Assembly: GCA_003242735.1 (NCBI GenBank)
Contig: QGVH01000001.1
Span: 1 to 64,000 of the forward strand
DNA from: a bacterium
Lineage (GTDB): Bacteria > Gemmatimonadota > Gemmatimonadetes > Longimicrobiales > RSA9
Reading direction: 5' to 3'
Length of the DNA: 64,000 nucleotides
The notes under the pieces were generated by a model. That model did not search any database, had not been told where the DNA came from, and saw only the letters and a list, made by a program, of their open reading frames with translations. Positions 38,509-46,396 of this stretch are shown here, piece after piece (within the stretch, counting starts at the first letter, position 1; every line of letters begins with the position of its first letter). A program made the translations under genes and the position numbers.

Positions 38509-39177
38509 TCAGACCCCGGGCCGCCCGCCGATGACGTTGATGTTGAAGTAGGGCGTGCCCAGCAGACCGTACAGCCGCATCCAGAGGGGAACGAACATCT
38601 CCGTCGCACGCGCGGCCGTGATGTCGCCCAGGTCGATCACGTTGCTGCGCTTCCAGCCGAACGACTGCTCGAGCCACACGGCGACCTGGACTTTGCTCGT
38701 CGCGTCGTTGCCGCAGACGAACAGCACGTGATCGCCAGGGACGACCGACGGGTCCACCATGACGCCGGCGTTCACCGTGTTCAGCGCCTTGACCACGCGT
38801 GCCTCCGGGAACGCGCGCTGGATCCGCTCCGCGAGCGAGTCGGTGTTGCACACCGTCAGACACGGCGGCACGCCCTGCGAGAAATCCAGCGGGTTCGCGA
38901 GGTCGATCAGGATCTTGCCGGCGAGGTTCTCGCGGCCGGCCTGCTCGAGCGCTTCGAGGGAGGCGCTCCCCGTCGTGCAGTTGAACACCGCCTCGCCGAA
39001 CGCCGCGGCGTCTCGGTGCGTGCCGTACGACGCGTTGGGCCCCATATCCTTGGCCCACGCGACGGCGCGCTCGTTGTCCGCCGTACGCGAGCCCATCCGC
39101 ACCTCGTGTCCGAGCTCGACCAGCTTGGTGCCGATCGTCTTGCCGACGACGCCTGTGCCCAGGACCGCGATGCGCAT
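38509..39177 (-). CDS. F420/NADP-oxidoreductase-like NAD-binding protein
   Basis: 222 residues from MRIAVLGTGVVGKTIGTKLVELG, preceded by GGAGGCGGAG. Nucleotide-binding GTGVVG and the MGSRTADNE loop point to an NADPH-type Rossmann fold. VFNCTTGSASLEAL, ILIDLANPLDFSQG and VKALNTVNAGVMVDPS follow the order in NADPH:F420 oxidoreductases and related reductases. The C-terminal part is a short helical domain, LWMRLYGLLGTPYFNINVI. Cofactor F420 use cannot be shown from sequence. Many such proteins are plain NAD(P)-binding oxidoreductases. Confidence 0.85.
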   Translation of the reverse strand: MRIAVLGTGVVGKTIGTKLVELGHEVRMGSRTADNERAVAWAKDMGPNASYGTHRDAAAFGEAVFNCTTGSASLEALEQAGRENLAGKILIDLANPLDFSQGVPPCLTVCNTDSLAERIQRAFPEARVVKALNTVNAGVMVDPSVVPGDHVLFVCGNDATSKVQVAVWLEQSFGWKRSNVIDLGDITAARATEMFVPLWMRLYGLLGTPYFNINVIGGRPGV

Positions 39178-39351
39178 CTCCGCCTCCGCTGCTGGTTCGT
39201 GCGAGCGACGGTTCCCGATGCAGACAATCGGCCATCGCCGCGGCGCTTGGGCAAGTCGGCGCCCCTCGCGCCGCCACGGCTTGCCCGTCCTTTGCCCTGA
39301 TCCGTACCTTCGCCGACCGGCATCGAACGGCGAAACGCAGGAGACTCGCGC

Positions 39352-40740
39352 ATGCGGTTGGAGCACGGAAAGGCCGGACCGGTCCAGCGTACCCTCCCTG
39401 CCATCCTCCTGGCGGTGACGGCCTGCGCACCGCGCAGCGCCGCGCCTCTACCGGAAGTGCCTGCGCCGTTGACCGCGGAACGCGCGGCCCGGGTGGCTGC
39501 CGCCGAGCCTGCGACGATCCAGATCGAACGCAGATACGCCGAGGAGATCGCCGCCCTCGCCGCGGACCAGCGCGTCCAACACGCGTTCCGCGTCGTCGAC
39601 GAGCTGCGTGACCGGACCCGCGCGGACCACATCGCGCTGACCCAGATCCCGGCGCCGCCGTTCAACGAGCAGGCGCGGGCGGAACGTTTCGCGGAGCTCC
39701 TCCGCGAAGCGGGGGCCGACAGCGTCTGGATCGACGAAGAGGGCAACGTGCTCGCCCTGCGTCGGGGCACGGAGGGCGGCAACACCATCGTGCTCTCGGG
39801 CCACCTGGACACCGTGTTCCCCGAGGGCACCGACGTCACCGTCCGCGTGCGCGGCGACACGCTGTTCGCTCCCGGCGTCGGCGACGACACGCGTGGGCTC
39901 GTCGTCGTCCTCACCGTGCTGCGCGCGATGGAGGCCGCCGCTCTCGAGACCCGCGGCGACGTGCTCTTCGTCGGCACGGTGGGCGAGGAAGGCCTGGGGG
40001 ACCTGCGGGGCGTGAAGCACCTCTTCCGTGAGGGCGGGCCCGAGATCGCCGCGTTCATTTCGATCGACGGCTCCGGCGAGGAGGGCGTGACGCACCAGGC
40101 GCTGGGGTCGCGCCGTTATCGGGTCACGGTGCGTGGCCCGGGCGGCCACTCGTGGGGCGCGTTCGGCACCGCCAACCCGGCGCACGCGCTCGGCCGTGCG
40201 ATCCGGCTGTTCGACGAGCGCGCGGCGGCGTTCGTCGCCGAGGGGCCGCGCACCAGCTACAACGTCGGCGTGATCGGCGGCGGCACGTCCGTCAACGCGG
40301 TGCCGTTCGAGGCGTGGATGGAAGTGGACATGCGGTCCGTCAGCGAGGATCGGCTCCGCGGCATCGACGCGATCTTCCAGGCCGCGGTCCGGGAGGCCAT
40401 CGCGGAGCAGAACCGCATGCGGGCGCACGGCGACTCGTTGACCGTCGAGCTCGAGCTGGTCGGCGACCGGCCGTCCGGCGAGATCCCGCTCAGCGACCCG
40501 CTGGTCCAGCGCGCCGCGGCCGCGATCGCCTACTTCGGGTTCGAGCCACGGCCCAACCGCAGCTCCACCGACGCGAACATCCCCATCTCGCGAGGAATCC
40601 CCGCCGTCACCCTGGGCGGCGGCGGCGTGGGCTCGGGCGCTCACTCGCTGCAGGAGTGGTGGCTGGACCGTGACAGCGAGACCGCGATCAAACGGACGCT
40701 GCTGATCGTGCTGGCGCACGCGGGGTTGGTGGGGGGATAA
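39352..40740 (+). CDS. M20 family metallopeptidase, lipoprotein
   Basis: 462 residues. The signal peptide ends in a lipobox (LAVTACAP), so it is probably anchored to a membrane. Zinc motifs: SGHLDTVFPEG (His and Asp), GVGDDTRGLVVVL (bridging Asp), GTVGEEGLGDLRG (Glu pair), and a late HSLQEWWLDRDSETAIK (His). The dimerisation/lid domain lies in YRVTVRGPGGHSWGAFGTANPA. The layout fits peptidase T-like or carboxypeptidase-like M20 enzymes acting on peptides outside the cytoplasm. It starts 174 nt from a divergent gene and ends a small plus-strand set. Confidence 0.92.
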   Translation: MRLEHGKAGPVQRTLPAILLAVTACAPRSAAPLPEVPAPLTAERAARVAAAEPATIQIERRYAEEIAALAADQRVQHAFRVVDELRDRTRADHIALTQIPAPPFNEQARAERFAELLREAGADSVWIDEEGNVLALRRGTEGGNTIVLSGHLDTVFPEGTDVTVRVRGDTLFAPGVGDDTRGLVVVLTVLRAMEAAALETRGDVLFVGTVGEEGLGDLRGVKHLFREGGPEIAAFISIDGSGEEGVTHQALGSRRYRVTVRGPGGHSWGAFGTANPAHALGRAIRLFDERAAAFVAEGPRTSYNVGVIGGGTSVNAVPFEAWMEVDMRSVSEDRLRGIDAIFQAAVREAIAEQNRMRAHGDSLTVELELVGDRPSGEIPLSDPLVQRAAAAIAYFGFEPRPNRSSTDANIPISRGIPAVTLGGGGVGSGAHSLQEWWLDRDSETAIKRTLLIVLAHAGLVGG

Positions 40741-40911
40741 GGAGAACGCATAGGTAGGGAGCGCGCCGGAGCCCGCCGTCCCGCTCCTCGTCCGTGGGCA
40801 CGCCGGCCGGCGGCGCCCGGGCCGGCGAGAGCCGCATGGGTGGCGGCGCCGCGCGGACCTTTCGGTCCGCACGGCCGCCGCCGCTTCTGATACGCCCCCT
40901 CCTGCACCTCG

Positions 40912-41427
40912 ATGATCTCGTCCGCCACGAGCCCGCCGCGCGAGCCCGCGCCCTCGCCGGCACCGAGACCTCCGCTCCACCAACACCGGCTGGCGCGCCC
41001 CCTCGCCGGGGTCCTCGCGCTCGGGGCCGTACTCGCCACCCTGTGGCTGGCCTGGCCCGAACGGGAAACGACACCCCCGCCGGCGACAGCCCCATCGTCG
41101 TCGCCATCGAAGGTGCGGATCGCGGTGCTGCCGCTCGCGAACCTCACCCCGAACGAGGAGAACCGCTACTTCGCGGACGGCGTGACCGAGGACGTTCTCA
41201 CGCACCTCGCGCGCGTCCCGGACCTGTTCGTCGTATCCAGCGCGTCCGTGCTGCCGGACACCGGCCTGAAGCGGCCTGTCGCCGAGATCGCTGCCATGCT
41301 CGGCGTGGACGACATCCTCCGCGGCAACGTCCGGCGCGACGGCGAACGGGTGCGCATCACCGCGCAGCTCGTGGACGCCAAGCAGAACCCGCGGTTCGAG
41401 CGACTGGCGGAGAAGGTGGGGGTGTAG
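40912..41427 (+). CDS. FlgO/TolB-N-like domain protein, truncated
   Basis: 171 residues. One transmembrane segment (LAGVLALGAVLATLWLAW) is followed by KVRIAVLPLANLTPNEENRYFADGVTEDVLTHLARVPDLFVVSS, then EIAAMLGVDDILRGNVRRDGERVRITAQLVDAKQ. This is the FlgO-like domain (IAVLPF...F.DGLTEEI) found after the membrane helix in many Ser/Thr kinases and adenylate cyclases, normally followed by TPR repeats. Here it ends soon after the domain and has no kinase part upstream and no ribosome site, so it looks like a remnant. Confidence 0.6.
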   Translation: MISSATSPPREPAPSPAPRPPLHQHRLARPLAGVLALGAVLATLWLAWPERETTPPPATAPSSSPSKVRIAVLPLANLTPNEENRYFADGVTEDVLTHLARVPDLFVVSSASVLPDTGLKRPVAEIAAMLGVDDILRGNVRRDGERVRITAQLVDAKQNPRFERLAEKVGV

Positions 41428-41600
41428 GCCCTACCGTTCGTGTAGCGGCTGCTGTTCTCGGATCTGCTGACCCGGCCACCACCCGTGCCCGAACGCGGCG
41501 CACGGCCAGCGCTGGTCCTCGTCGTGCGACGCGTCGCGGCAGCCCGGCCGCCGCCTCACCCACGACAGCCCGTCAGATCGAGCGCCGTCCGCCCAGCGCC

Positions 41601-42011
41601 TCACGCTCCGCCCATGCGCAGCAGCTTCTTCCACAGCCGCTCCTCCACCGGCACTACGCTGAGCCGCCCCTGCCGCACCAGGGCGAGGTCCTTGAAGTCG
41701 GGGTCCGCCTTGATCTCCGCGAGCGTGACCGGTCGCGGAAGCCGCTCCCCCACCTCCACGTCCACGACGACGAGCGCATCGTCGTCCGCCTTCGGGTCCG
41801 GGTAGGGGTCGGACACGACGCTCGCCAGCCCGACGATCTGCTTCTCATCGCCGGTGTGGTAGACCATCACGGCGTCGCCCTTCCTCATCGCGCGGATGTT
41901 CTTCAGCGCGACGGCGTTCTTCACGCCATCCCACACCGTGCGCCTATCCCTCTCGAGATCGCCGAAGCTGTACGACGACGGCTCCGTCTTCACGATCCAG
42001 TAGCTCGGCAT
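41601..42011 (-). CDS. EVE domain protein
   Basis: 136 residues from MPSYWIVKTEPSSYSF. The whole protein is one EVE/PUA-like fold: YWIVKTEP, WDGVKNAVALKNIRAMRKGDAVMVYHTGDEKQIVGLA, VEVGERLPRPVTLAEIKADP and LALVRQGRLSVVPVEERLWKKLL. EVE domains bind modified bases in DNA or RNA; stand-alone bacterial forms of this length are common. The second Met of MRMPSYW is used because homologues begin there. No restriction or defence gene lies adjacent. Confidence 0.93.
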   Translation of the reverse strand: MPSYWIVKTEPSSYSFGDLERDRRTVWDGVKNAVALKNIRAMRKGDAVMVYHTGDEKQIVGLASVVSDPYPDPKADDDALVVVDVEVGERLPRPVTLAEIKADPDFKDLALVRQGRLSVVPVEERLWKKLLRMGGA

Positions 42012-42055
42012 CCTCACCTCGCCTGCGGATTGTCGACACGTCGGCGAGGGAACAC

Positions 42056-42403
42056 TTACGGGCCATCGGACCCCGAGGCAATCCCGACGGGCCCGGACTC
42101 CAACCCCTGGCGGCCCTCACCGCTCACCCGGGCTGCGTACCGGGGCCACCCCACCGGGAGGGATCCGCCGCCGAGAGCGAGCGGCTGGGCCGTGCGGCCC
42201 CGGGCATCAGTGATGCCTGGATCGACGGACCGATCGGCGATCCGAACGCCGGCGCTGTCGCGCACGGCGAAGTGGACGGCGGGGCTGCCCTCGCCGCTCT
42301 CGCTCTCGCACGCAGCGAGTCCCCCGACGACCACGCGCGCCGACGACACGGACGACTCAGAGGGCACCCCCAGAGGAGGCATGGAGGACCAGGCATCGAT
42401 CAA
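42056..42403 (-). pseudogene. Propeller lipoprotein N-terminal fragment
   Basis: Codes for a short hydrophobic segment with a lipobox-like GGLAACES, then AVHFAVRDSAGVRIADRS. The VRDSAGVRI pattern is the usual beginning of the mature part of the propeller lipoprotein family seen elsewhere in this window; compare [11 protein letters not shown] near 19.15 kb. After DPGITDAR the similarity stops, and no blade follows before the stop at 42056. It is best read as the leftover of a fifth family member. Confidence 0.5.
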
Positions 42404-42433
42404 CGGCCCTGACCGCCGGTCCCCAGCCCGGGC

Positions 42434-43675
42434 TCACGACACCGCCGTCGCAGGGCGCGGGGACGCGACGCCCGGCGGAAGGTGGGCCAGCACCTCCTGC
42501 GCGATGTGTGCGCCGATGCTCAGCGAGGCCGTCGCGGCCGGGGAAGGGGCGTTCAGGACGTGGACGGACCGCTCGCCGTGCACGATGACGAAGTCGTCCA
42601 CCAGCTTGCCCTGCGCGTCCACCGCCTGCGCCCGGACGCCCGACTTGCCCGGCACCAGGTCGGCCGCCTGCACGCGAGGCACGAGCCGCTGGAGCTCGCG
42701 GACCAGCCGTTCCTTGCTGAGCGAACGCGCGAACTCCGCGACCCCGGACCGCCAGTACTTCCGGGCGAGACGCCAGAAGCCGCCGTAGCCGAGCACCTCC
42801 GCCACGTCCCGGAGCGAGACGTCGCGGTGACGGTACCCCTCCCGCTTCCAGGCGAGGACGGCGTTCGGGCCCACTTCCACACGGCCATCGATGGTCGGCG
42901 TGAAATGCACGCCCAGGAAAGGCAGTGCCGGATCCGGCACAGGATAGATGGGGTTGCGGATCAGGCCGCGCGCGGCTCCGACCAGCTCGTGGTACTCCCC
43001 TCGGAACGGAACGATCCTCACGCCTGGATCGGTGCCGCACAGCCGCGCCACCCGGTCCGAGTGCAGCCCGGCGCAGTTGACCAGCAGCGATGCGCTGATG
43101 TCGCCCGAGCCAGTGATGATGTCGAGGCCGCCTTGCCGTCGCCTCACCGCGTGCACGCGCGCACCTGTCCGGATCTCGCCTCCGGACTCCCGGACGATGC
43201 GCGCCAGCGCCTCCGCGACGCGCACGTAATCGACGATGCCCGCCTCGCGCACCCACAGGGCCGCGATCCCGTCCACCTCCGGCTCCAGCTCCCGGAACCG
43301 TTCGCGGCCGATGTACTCGAGCCCCTCCAGGCCGTTGGCACGGCCGCGGCGCTCCAGCTCCCGCAGCACCGGGATCTCCCGCTCCGCCGTCGCCACCACC
43401 AGCTTGCCCGAGCGCCGGTAGGGGATGCCCTCGGCCTCGCAGAAGCGGTACATGGCTTCCCGGCCGCTCGTGCACATGCGCGCCTTCAGCGACCCGGGAC
43501 GGTAATACAACCCGGAGTGGATGACGCCGCTGTTGTGGCCACTCTGATGCGCCGCGAGGCGGTCCTCCGCCTCGAGCACCACCAACGATCGGACCCCGTG
43601 GAGGACGAGGGCCCGGGCGGTCGCGAGCCCAATGAGCCCGCCTCCGACGATGGCAACGTCGTAACGCCCCACCAC
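42434..43675 (-). CDS. lhgO: L-2-hydroxyglutarate oxidase-like FAD enzyme (LhgO)
   Basis: 413 residues. The GTG at 43675 (GGAGAGA then 6 nt) is preferred over upstream codons. FAD motif YDVAIVGGGLIGLATARAL with VLEAEDRLAAHQSGHNSGVIHSGLYY (histidine that can carry FAD in related enzymes), then the signature GREAMYRFCEAEGIPYRRSGKLVVA and LLVNCAGLHSDRVARLCG. Near the C-terminus are FLGVHFTPTIDGRVEVGPNAVLA and VHVLNAPSPAATASLSIGAHIA. LhgO oxidises L-2-hydroxyglutarate to 2-oxoglutarate. Together with the glyoxylate pair upstream it suggests use of organic acids, though it is on the other strand. Confidence 0.94.
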   Translation of the reverse strand: MVGRYDVAIVGGGLIGLATARALVLHGVRSLVVLEAEDRLAAHQSGHNSGVIHSGLYYRPGSLKARMCTSGREAMYRFCEAEGIPYRRSGKLVVATAEREIPVLRELERRGRANGLEGLEYIGRERFRELEPEVDGIAALWVREAGIVDYVRVAEALARIVRESGGEIRTGARVHAVRRRQGGLDIITGSGDISASLLVNCAGLHSDRVARLCGTDPGVRIVPFRGEYHELVGAARGLIRNPIYPVPDPALPFLGVHFTPTIDGRVEVGPNAVLAWKREGYRHRDVSLRDVAEVLGYGGFWRLARKYWRSGVAEFARSLSKERLVRELQRLVPRVQAADLVPGKSGVRAQAVDAQGKLVDDFVIVHGERSVHVLNAPSPAATASLSIGAHIAQEVLAHLPPGVASPRPATAVS

Positions 43676-44178
43676 GCGAAGTCTCTCCGTTCCAGCATCG
43701 TGGGAAGATTCCGGCGGCTCCACCCTCTCCCGCTCATCGAGCTGGATCGGCGGGCCGGCGAGACTCGGCGGGTGCAATCGAGGTGCCGAAGCCGGGCGGC
43801 TCGCCAACCGCTTGCCAGCGAGGCCCGCTGCAGCACGGATCCCGGCCCCACGCCTCATCGCACCGGTCGACGGGTCGCCTTCGGCGCCACAGTGAGGCAG
43901 CGATGCCGCAACCCGGCTGCTGCCTCCGTGCCTCACCGCGACGCCCGCGCAGCATCTGTGGACTATGCGCCACAGATCCGAACGCCCATAACGCCGTTGA
44001 AATCACGCTCTCGCGCCTTTCGTGGCCGGCGCCCCCGCCCGAAACACCCGACCACCGCTCTCATTCGCCGTTGGACCAGATGGCCCGGAAATCGCAAATC
44101 CTCGCCGCGGCTCCACGGTGGGCCCGCGGCGGACGGTTCCCGTACGGGCCCGACTCCAACCGTGGCGGTAGGACCCCG
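43676..44178. other. Region between lhgO and sugar cluster, with a hairpin
   Basis: 503 bases without a gene. ATCTGTGG (43954-43961) pairs with CCACAGAT (43970-43977) around an 8-nt loop, a perfect 8-bp stem that could be an operator for the divergent genes. The 3' part (44144-44168) resembles a segment at 42087-42113. A less GC-rich patch at 43978-44010 may hold promoters; no clear -35/-10 pair was found. Confidence 0.4.
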
Positions 44179-44538
44179 ATGAGCGACCTCTTGATCGGCC
44201 GTACACAGCAGCGGGCCCGCTCCCGCGCGTTGCAGCGGGGGGCGCACGAGCTGATCCCCGGCGGCTGCCACACCCACGCGAAGGGCGATGATCAGTATCC
44301 CGAGCTAGCCCCGGCGTTCCTGGTGCGCGGACGTGGCTGTCACGTCCGGGACCCGGACGGGGACGAGTACAGCGCGTACGGGATGGGGCTGCGCGCCGTC
44401 ACCCTCGGGCACGCCCACCCCGTGGTCGTCGACGCCGTCTACGAGGCGATCGGCGTCTACCGCGCCGCCCTCGACAACGGCGTCGAACGCTACCTCGTCG
44501 CCCCGTCGGTCGAGCCCGTTTTCCGAAAGTTCAACTGA
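44179..44538 (+). pseudogene. Class III aminotransferase with the centre deleted
   Basis: 119 residues. The first 75 (LQRGAHELIPGGCHTHAKGDDQYPE, GCHVRDPDGDEYSAYGMGLRAVTLGHAHP) are a good match to the start of glutamate-1-semialdehyde-type class III aminotransferases (about 450 residues). The last 30 (VYRAALDNGVERYLVAPSVEPVFRKFN) resemble the very end of the same enzymes. The PLP-binding lysine and the whole large domain are missing, joined in frame at VVVDAVYEAIG. An internal deletion left the ends. It is the first gene of the sugar cluster and hints that an amino sugar was once made here. Confidence 0.7.
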
Positions 44539-44573
44539 CCACCACCAAGACAATCGAGGATTCAGGACGCCGC

Positions 44574-45863
44574 ATGTCCCAGATGACCCTGGACGCCAGC
44601 ATCGCGCGTTTTGCCGATTACGTCCCCGTCGATCGAACGCGTTGTCGCTTTTGCGGCACTCCCCTCGAGCACACGTTCGTCGACCTCGGCATGTCGCCGC
44701 TCTGCGAGAGCTACGTCTCGCAGGAGAAGTTGAACGAGATGGAGCCGTTCTATCCGCTCCACGTCTACGTGTGCGGCCGCTGCTATCTGGTCCAGCTCCA
44801 GGAGTACGTGAGCGGCGAGGAGATCTTCCGGGAGTATGCGTACTTCTCGTCCTACTCCACGAGCTGGCTGGAGCACTGCCGGCGCTACTGCGACCACGTC
44901 GTCTCGCGGTTCGACCTGGGCCCGCACAGCCAGGTGATCGAGGTCGCGAGCAACGACGGCTACGCGCTCCAGTACTTCGTCGAACGCGGCATCCCGTCGC
45001 TGGGCATCGAGCCCGCGGCGAACGTGGCGCGCGTCGCGATCGAGAAGGGGATCCCCACCCGGGTCGAGTTCTTCGGCCGCGCGCTGGCGCGGCAGCTCGT
45101 CGCCGAGGGCTACCGCGCGGATCTCTTGTTCGGGAAGAACGTTCTCGCCCAGGTCCACGACATCAACGACTTCGTGGGCGGCCTGAAGATCCTGCTGGCG
45201 CCGCGCGGCGTGATCACGATCGAGTTCCCGCACCTGGAGCGGCTGGTCGAGGAGAACCAGTTCGACACGATCTACCACGAGCACTTCTCCTACTTCTCGT
45301 TCCTGGTGGTCCAGACCATCTTCGCGGCGCACGGGCTCACCCTGTTCGACGTCGAGGAGCTCCCCACGCACGGCGGCTCGCTCAGGATCTACGCGCGGCA
45401 CGCCGAGGACCGCTCGAAGCCGGTCTCCGAAAACGTGCGCGCGCTCGCGGAGCGCGAGCGAGCGGCGGGCGTGCTCAGCCTCGACTACTACCGCTCCTTC
45501 GCGGAACGGGTGAAAGAAACCAAGCGTGCGCTCCTGGACTTCCTGATCCAGGTGCGGCGACAGGGGAAGACGGTCGTCGGCTACGGAGCGCCAGGCAAGG
45601 GGAATACGCTCCTGAACTACTGCGGCATCCGGACCGACTTCCTGGACTACACGGTGGACCGGAACCCGTACAAGCAGGGCAAGTACCTGCCCGGCACCCA
45701 CATCCCGATCTATGCGCCGGAGAAGATCGACGAGACACGGCCGGACTACGTGCTGATCCTGCCGTGGAACCTGAAGGACGAGATCATGGCGCAGATGGCG
45801 CACATCCGGGAGTGGGGCGGGCAGTTCGTGGTGCCGATCCCGACGACGACGGTGTACCCGTGA
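44574..45863 (+). CDS. NDP-hexose C-methyltransferase-like SAM enzyme
   Basis: 429 residues with three parts typical of TylC3/NovU-type sugar C-methyltransferases. A zinc module at the N-terminus has CRFCGTP and VCGRCYL cysteine pairs. The SAM domain holds VIEVASNDGYALQYFVERGIPSLGIEP, then NVLAQVHDINDF and HEHFSYFSFLVVQ. A C-terminal domain reads VVGYGAPGKGNTLLNYCGI and YAPEKIDETRPDYVLILPWN. The enzyme adds a methyl branch at C3 or C5 of a 4-keto sugar. Its GTGA stop overlaps the following 3,5-epimerase start, so they are coupled. The order methyltransferase then epimerase matches branched-deoxysugar pathways. Confidence 0.9.
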   Translation: MSQMTLDASIARFADYVPVDRTRCRFCGTPLEHTFVDLGMSPLCESYVSQEKLNEMEPFYPLHVYVCGRCYLVQLQEYVSGEEIFREYAYFSSYSTSWLEHCRRYCDHVVSRFDLGPHSQVIEVASNDGYALQYFVERGIPSLGIEPAANVARVAIEKGIPTRVEFFGRALARQLVAEGYRADLLFGKNVLAQVHDINDFVGGLKILLAPRGVITIEFPHLERLVEENQFDTIYHEHFSYFSFLVVQTIFAAHGLTLFDVEELPTHGGSLRIYARHAEDRSKPVSENVRALAERERAAGVLSLDYYRSFAERVKETKRALLDFLIQVRRQGKTVVGYGAPGKGNTLLNYCGIRTDFLDYTVDRNPYKQGKYLPGTHIPIYAPEKIDETRPDYVLILPWNLKDEIMAQMAHIREWGGQFVVPIPTTTVYP

Positions 45864-46396
45864 TCTTCACGTCCACGCCATTGCCGGGAGCCGTGCTCAT
45901 CGAGCCGGAGTCCCACGAGGACCATCGGGGCTCGTTCACGCGGATCTTCTGCGTCGAGGAGTTCTCGGCTCAGGGCCTCGAGACCCGACTCGTGCAGTGC
46001 AGTCTATCGCACAACCACCGGCGCGGCACGCTGCGAGGGATGCATTACCAGATCGCGCCGCGCGAGGAGGTGAAGATCGTCCGCTGCATCCGCGGCGCCA
46101 TCTATGACGTGATCATCGACCTCCGGCCCGATTCGCCGACGTATACGAAGCATTTCGCGGTGGTCCTCTCCGCAGCGAACCGGAAGGCGCTCTACATTCC
46201 GAAGGGGTTCGCGCACGGCTTCCAGACGCTCGAGGACGACTCCGAGGTGCTCTACCAGATGTCCGAGTTCTATTCGCCGCAGCACGCGCGCGGCGTGCGG
46301 TGGAACGACCCGGCGTTCGGCATCGAGTGGCCGATCCCCGACCCGATCATCCTCGATCGGGACGCCTCGTACCCCGACTTTCGGCCTACGCGATGA
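45860..46396 (+). CDS. rfbC: dTDP-4-dehydrorhamnose 3,5-epimerase-like enzyme
   Basis: 178 residues; GTG start in a 4-nt overlap with the previous gene. Landmarks: EPESHEDHRGSFTRIF, the active-site His in RRGTLRGMHYQIAPREEVKIVRCIRG, DVIIDLRPDSPTY, and YIPKGFAHGFQTLEDDSEVLYQMSEFYSP. Cupin fold of RmlC/RfbC epimerases acting on dTDP/CDP-4-keto-6-deoxyhexoses. A neighbouring cytidylyltransferase suggests a CDP- rather than dTDP-sugar. The next gene overlaps its stop by ATGA. Confidence 0.92.
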   Translation: MIFTSTPLPGAVLIEPESHEDHRGSFTRIFCVEEFSAQGLETRLVQCSLSHNHRRGTLRGMHYQIAPREEVKIVRCIRGAIYDVIIDLRPDSPTYTKHFAVVLSAANRKALYIPKGFAHGFQTLEDDSEVLYQMSEFYSPQHARGVRWNDPAFGIEWPIPDPIILDRDASYPDFRPTR

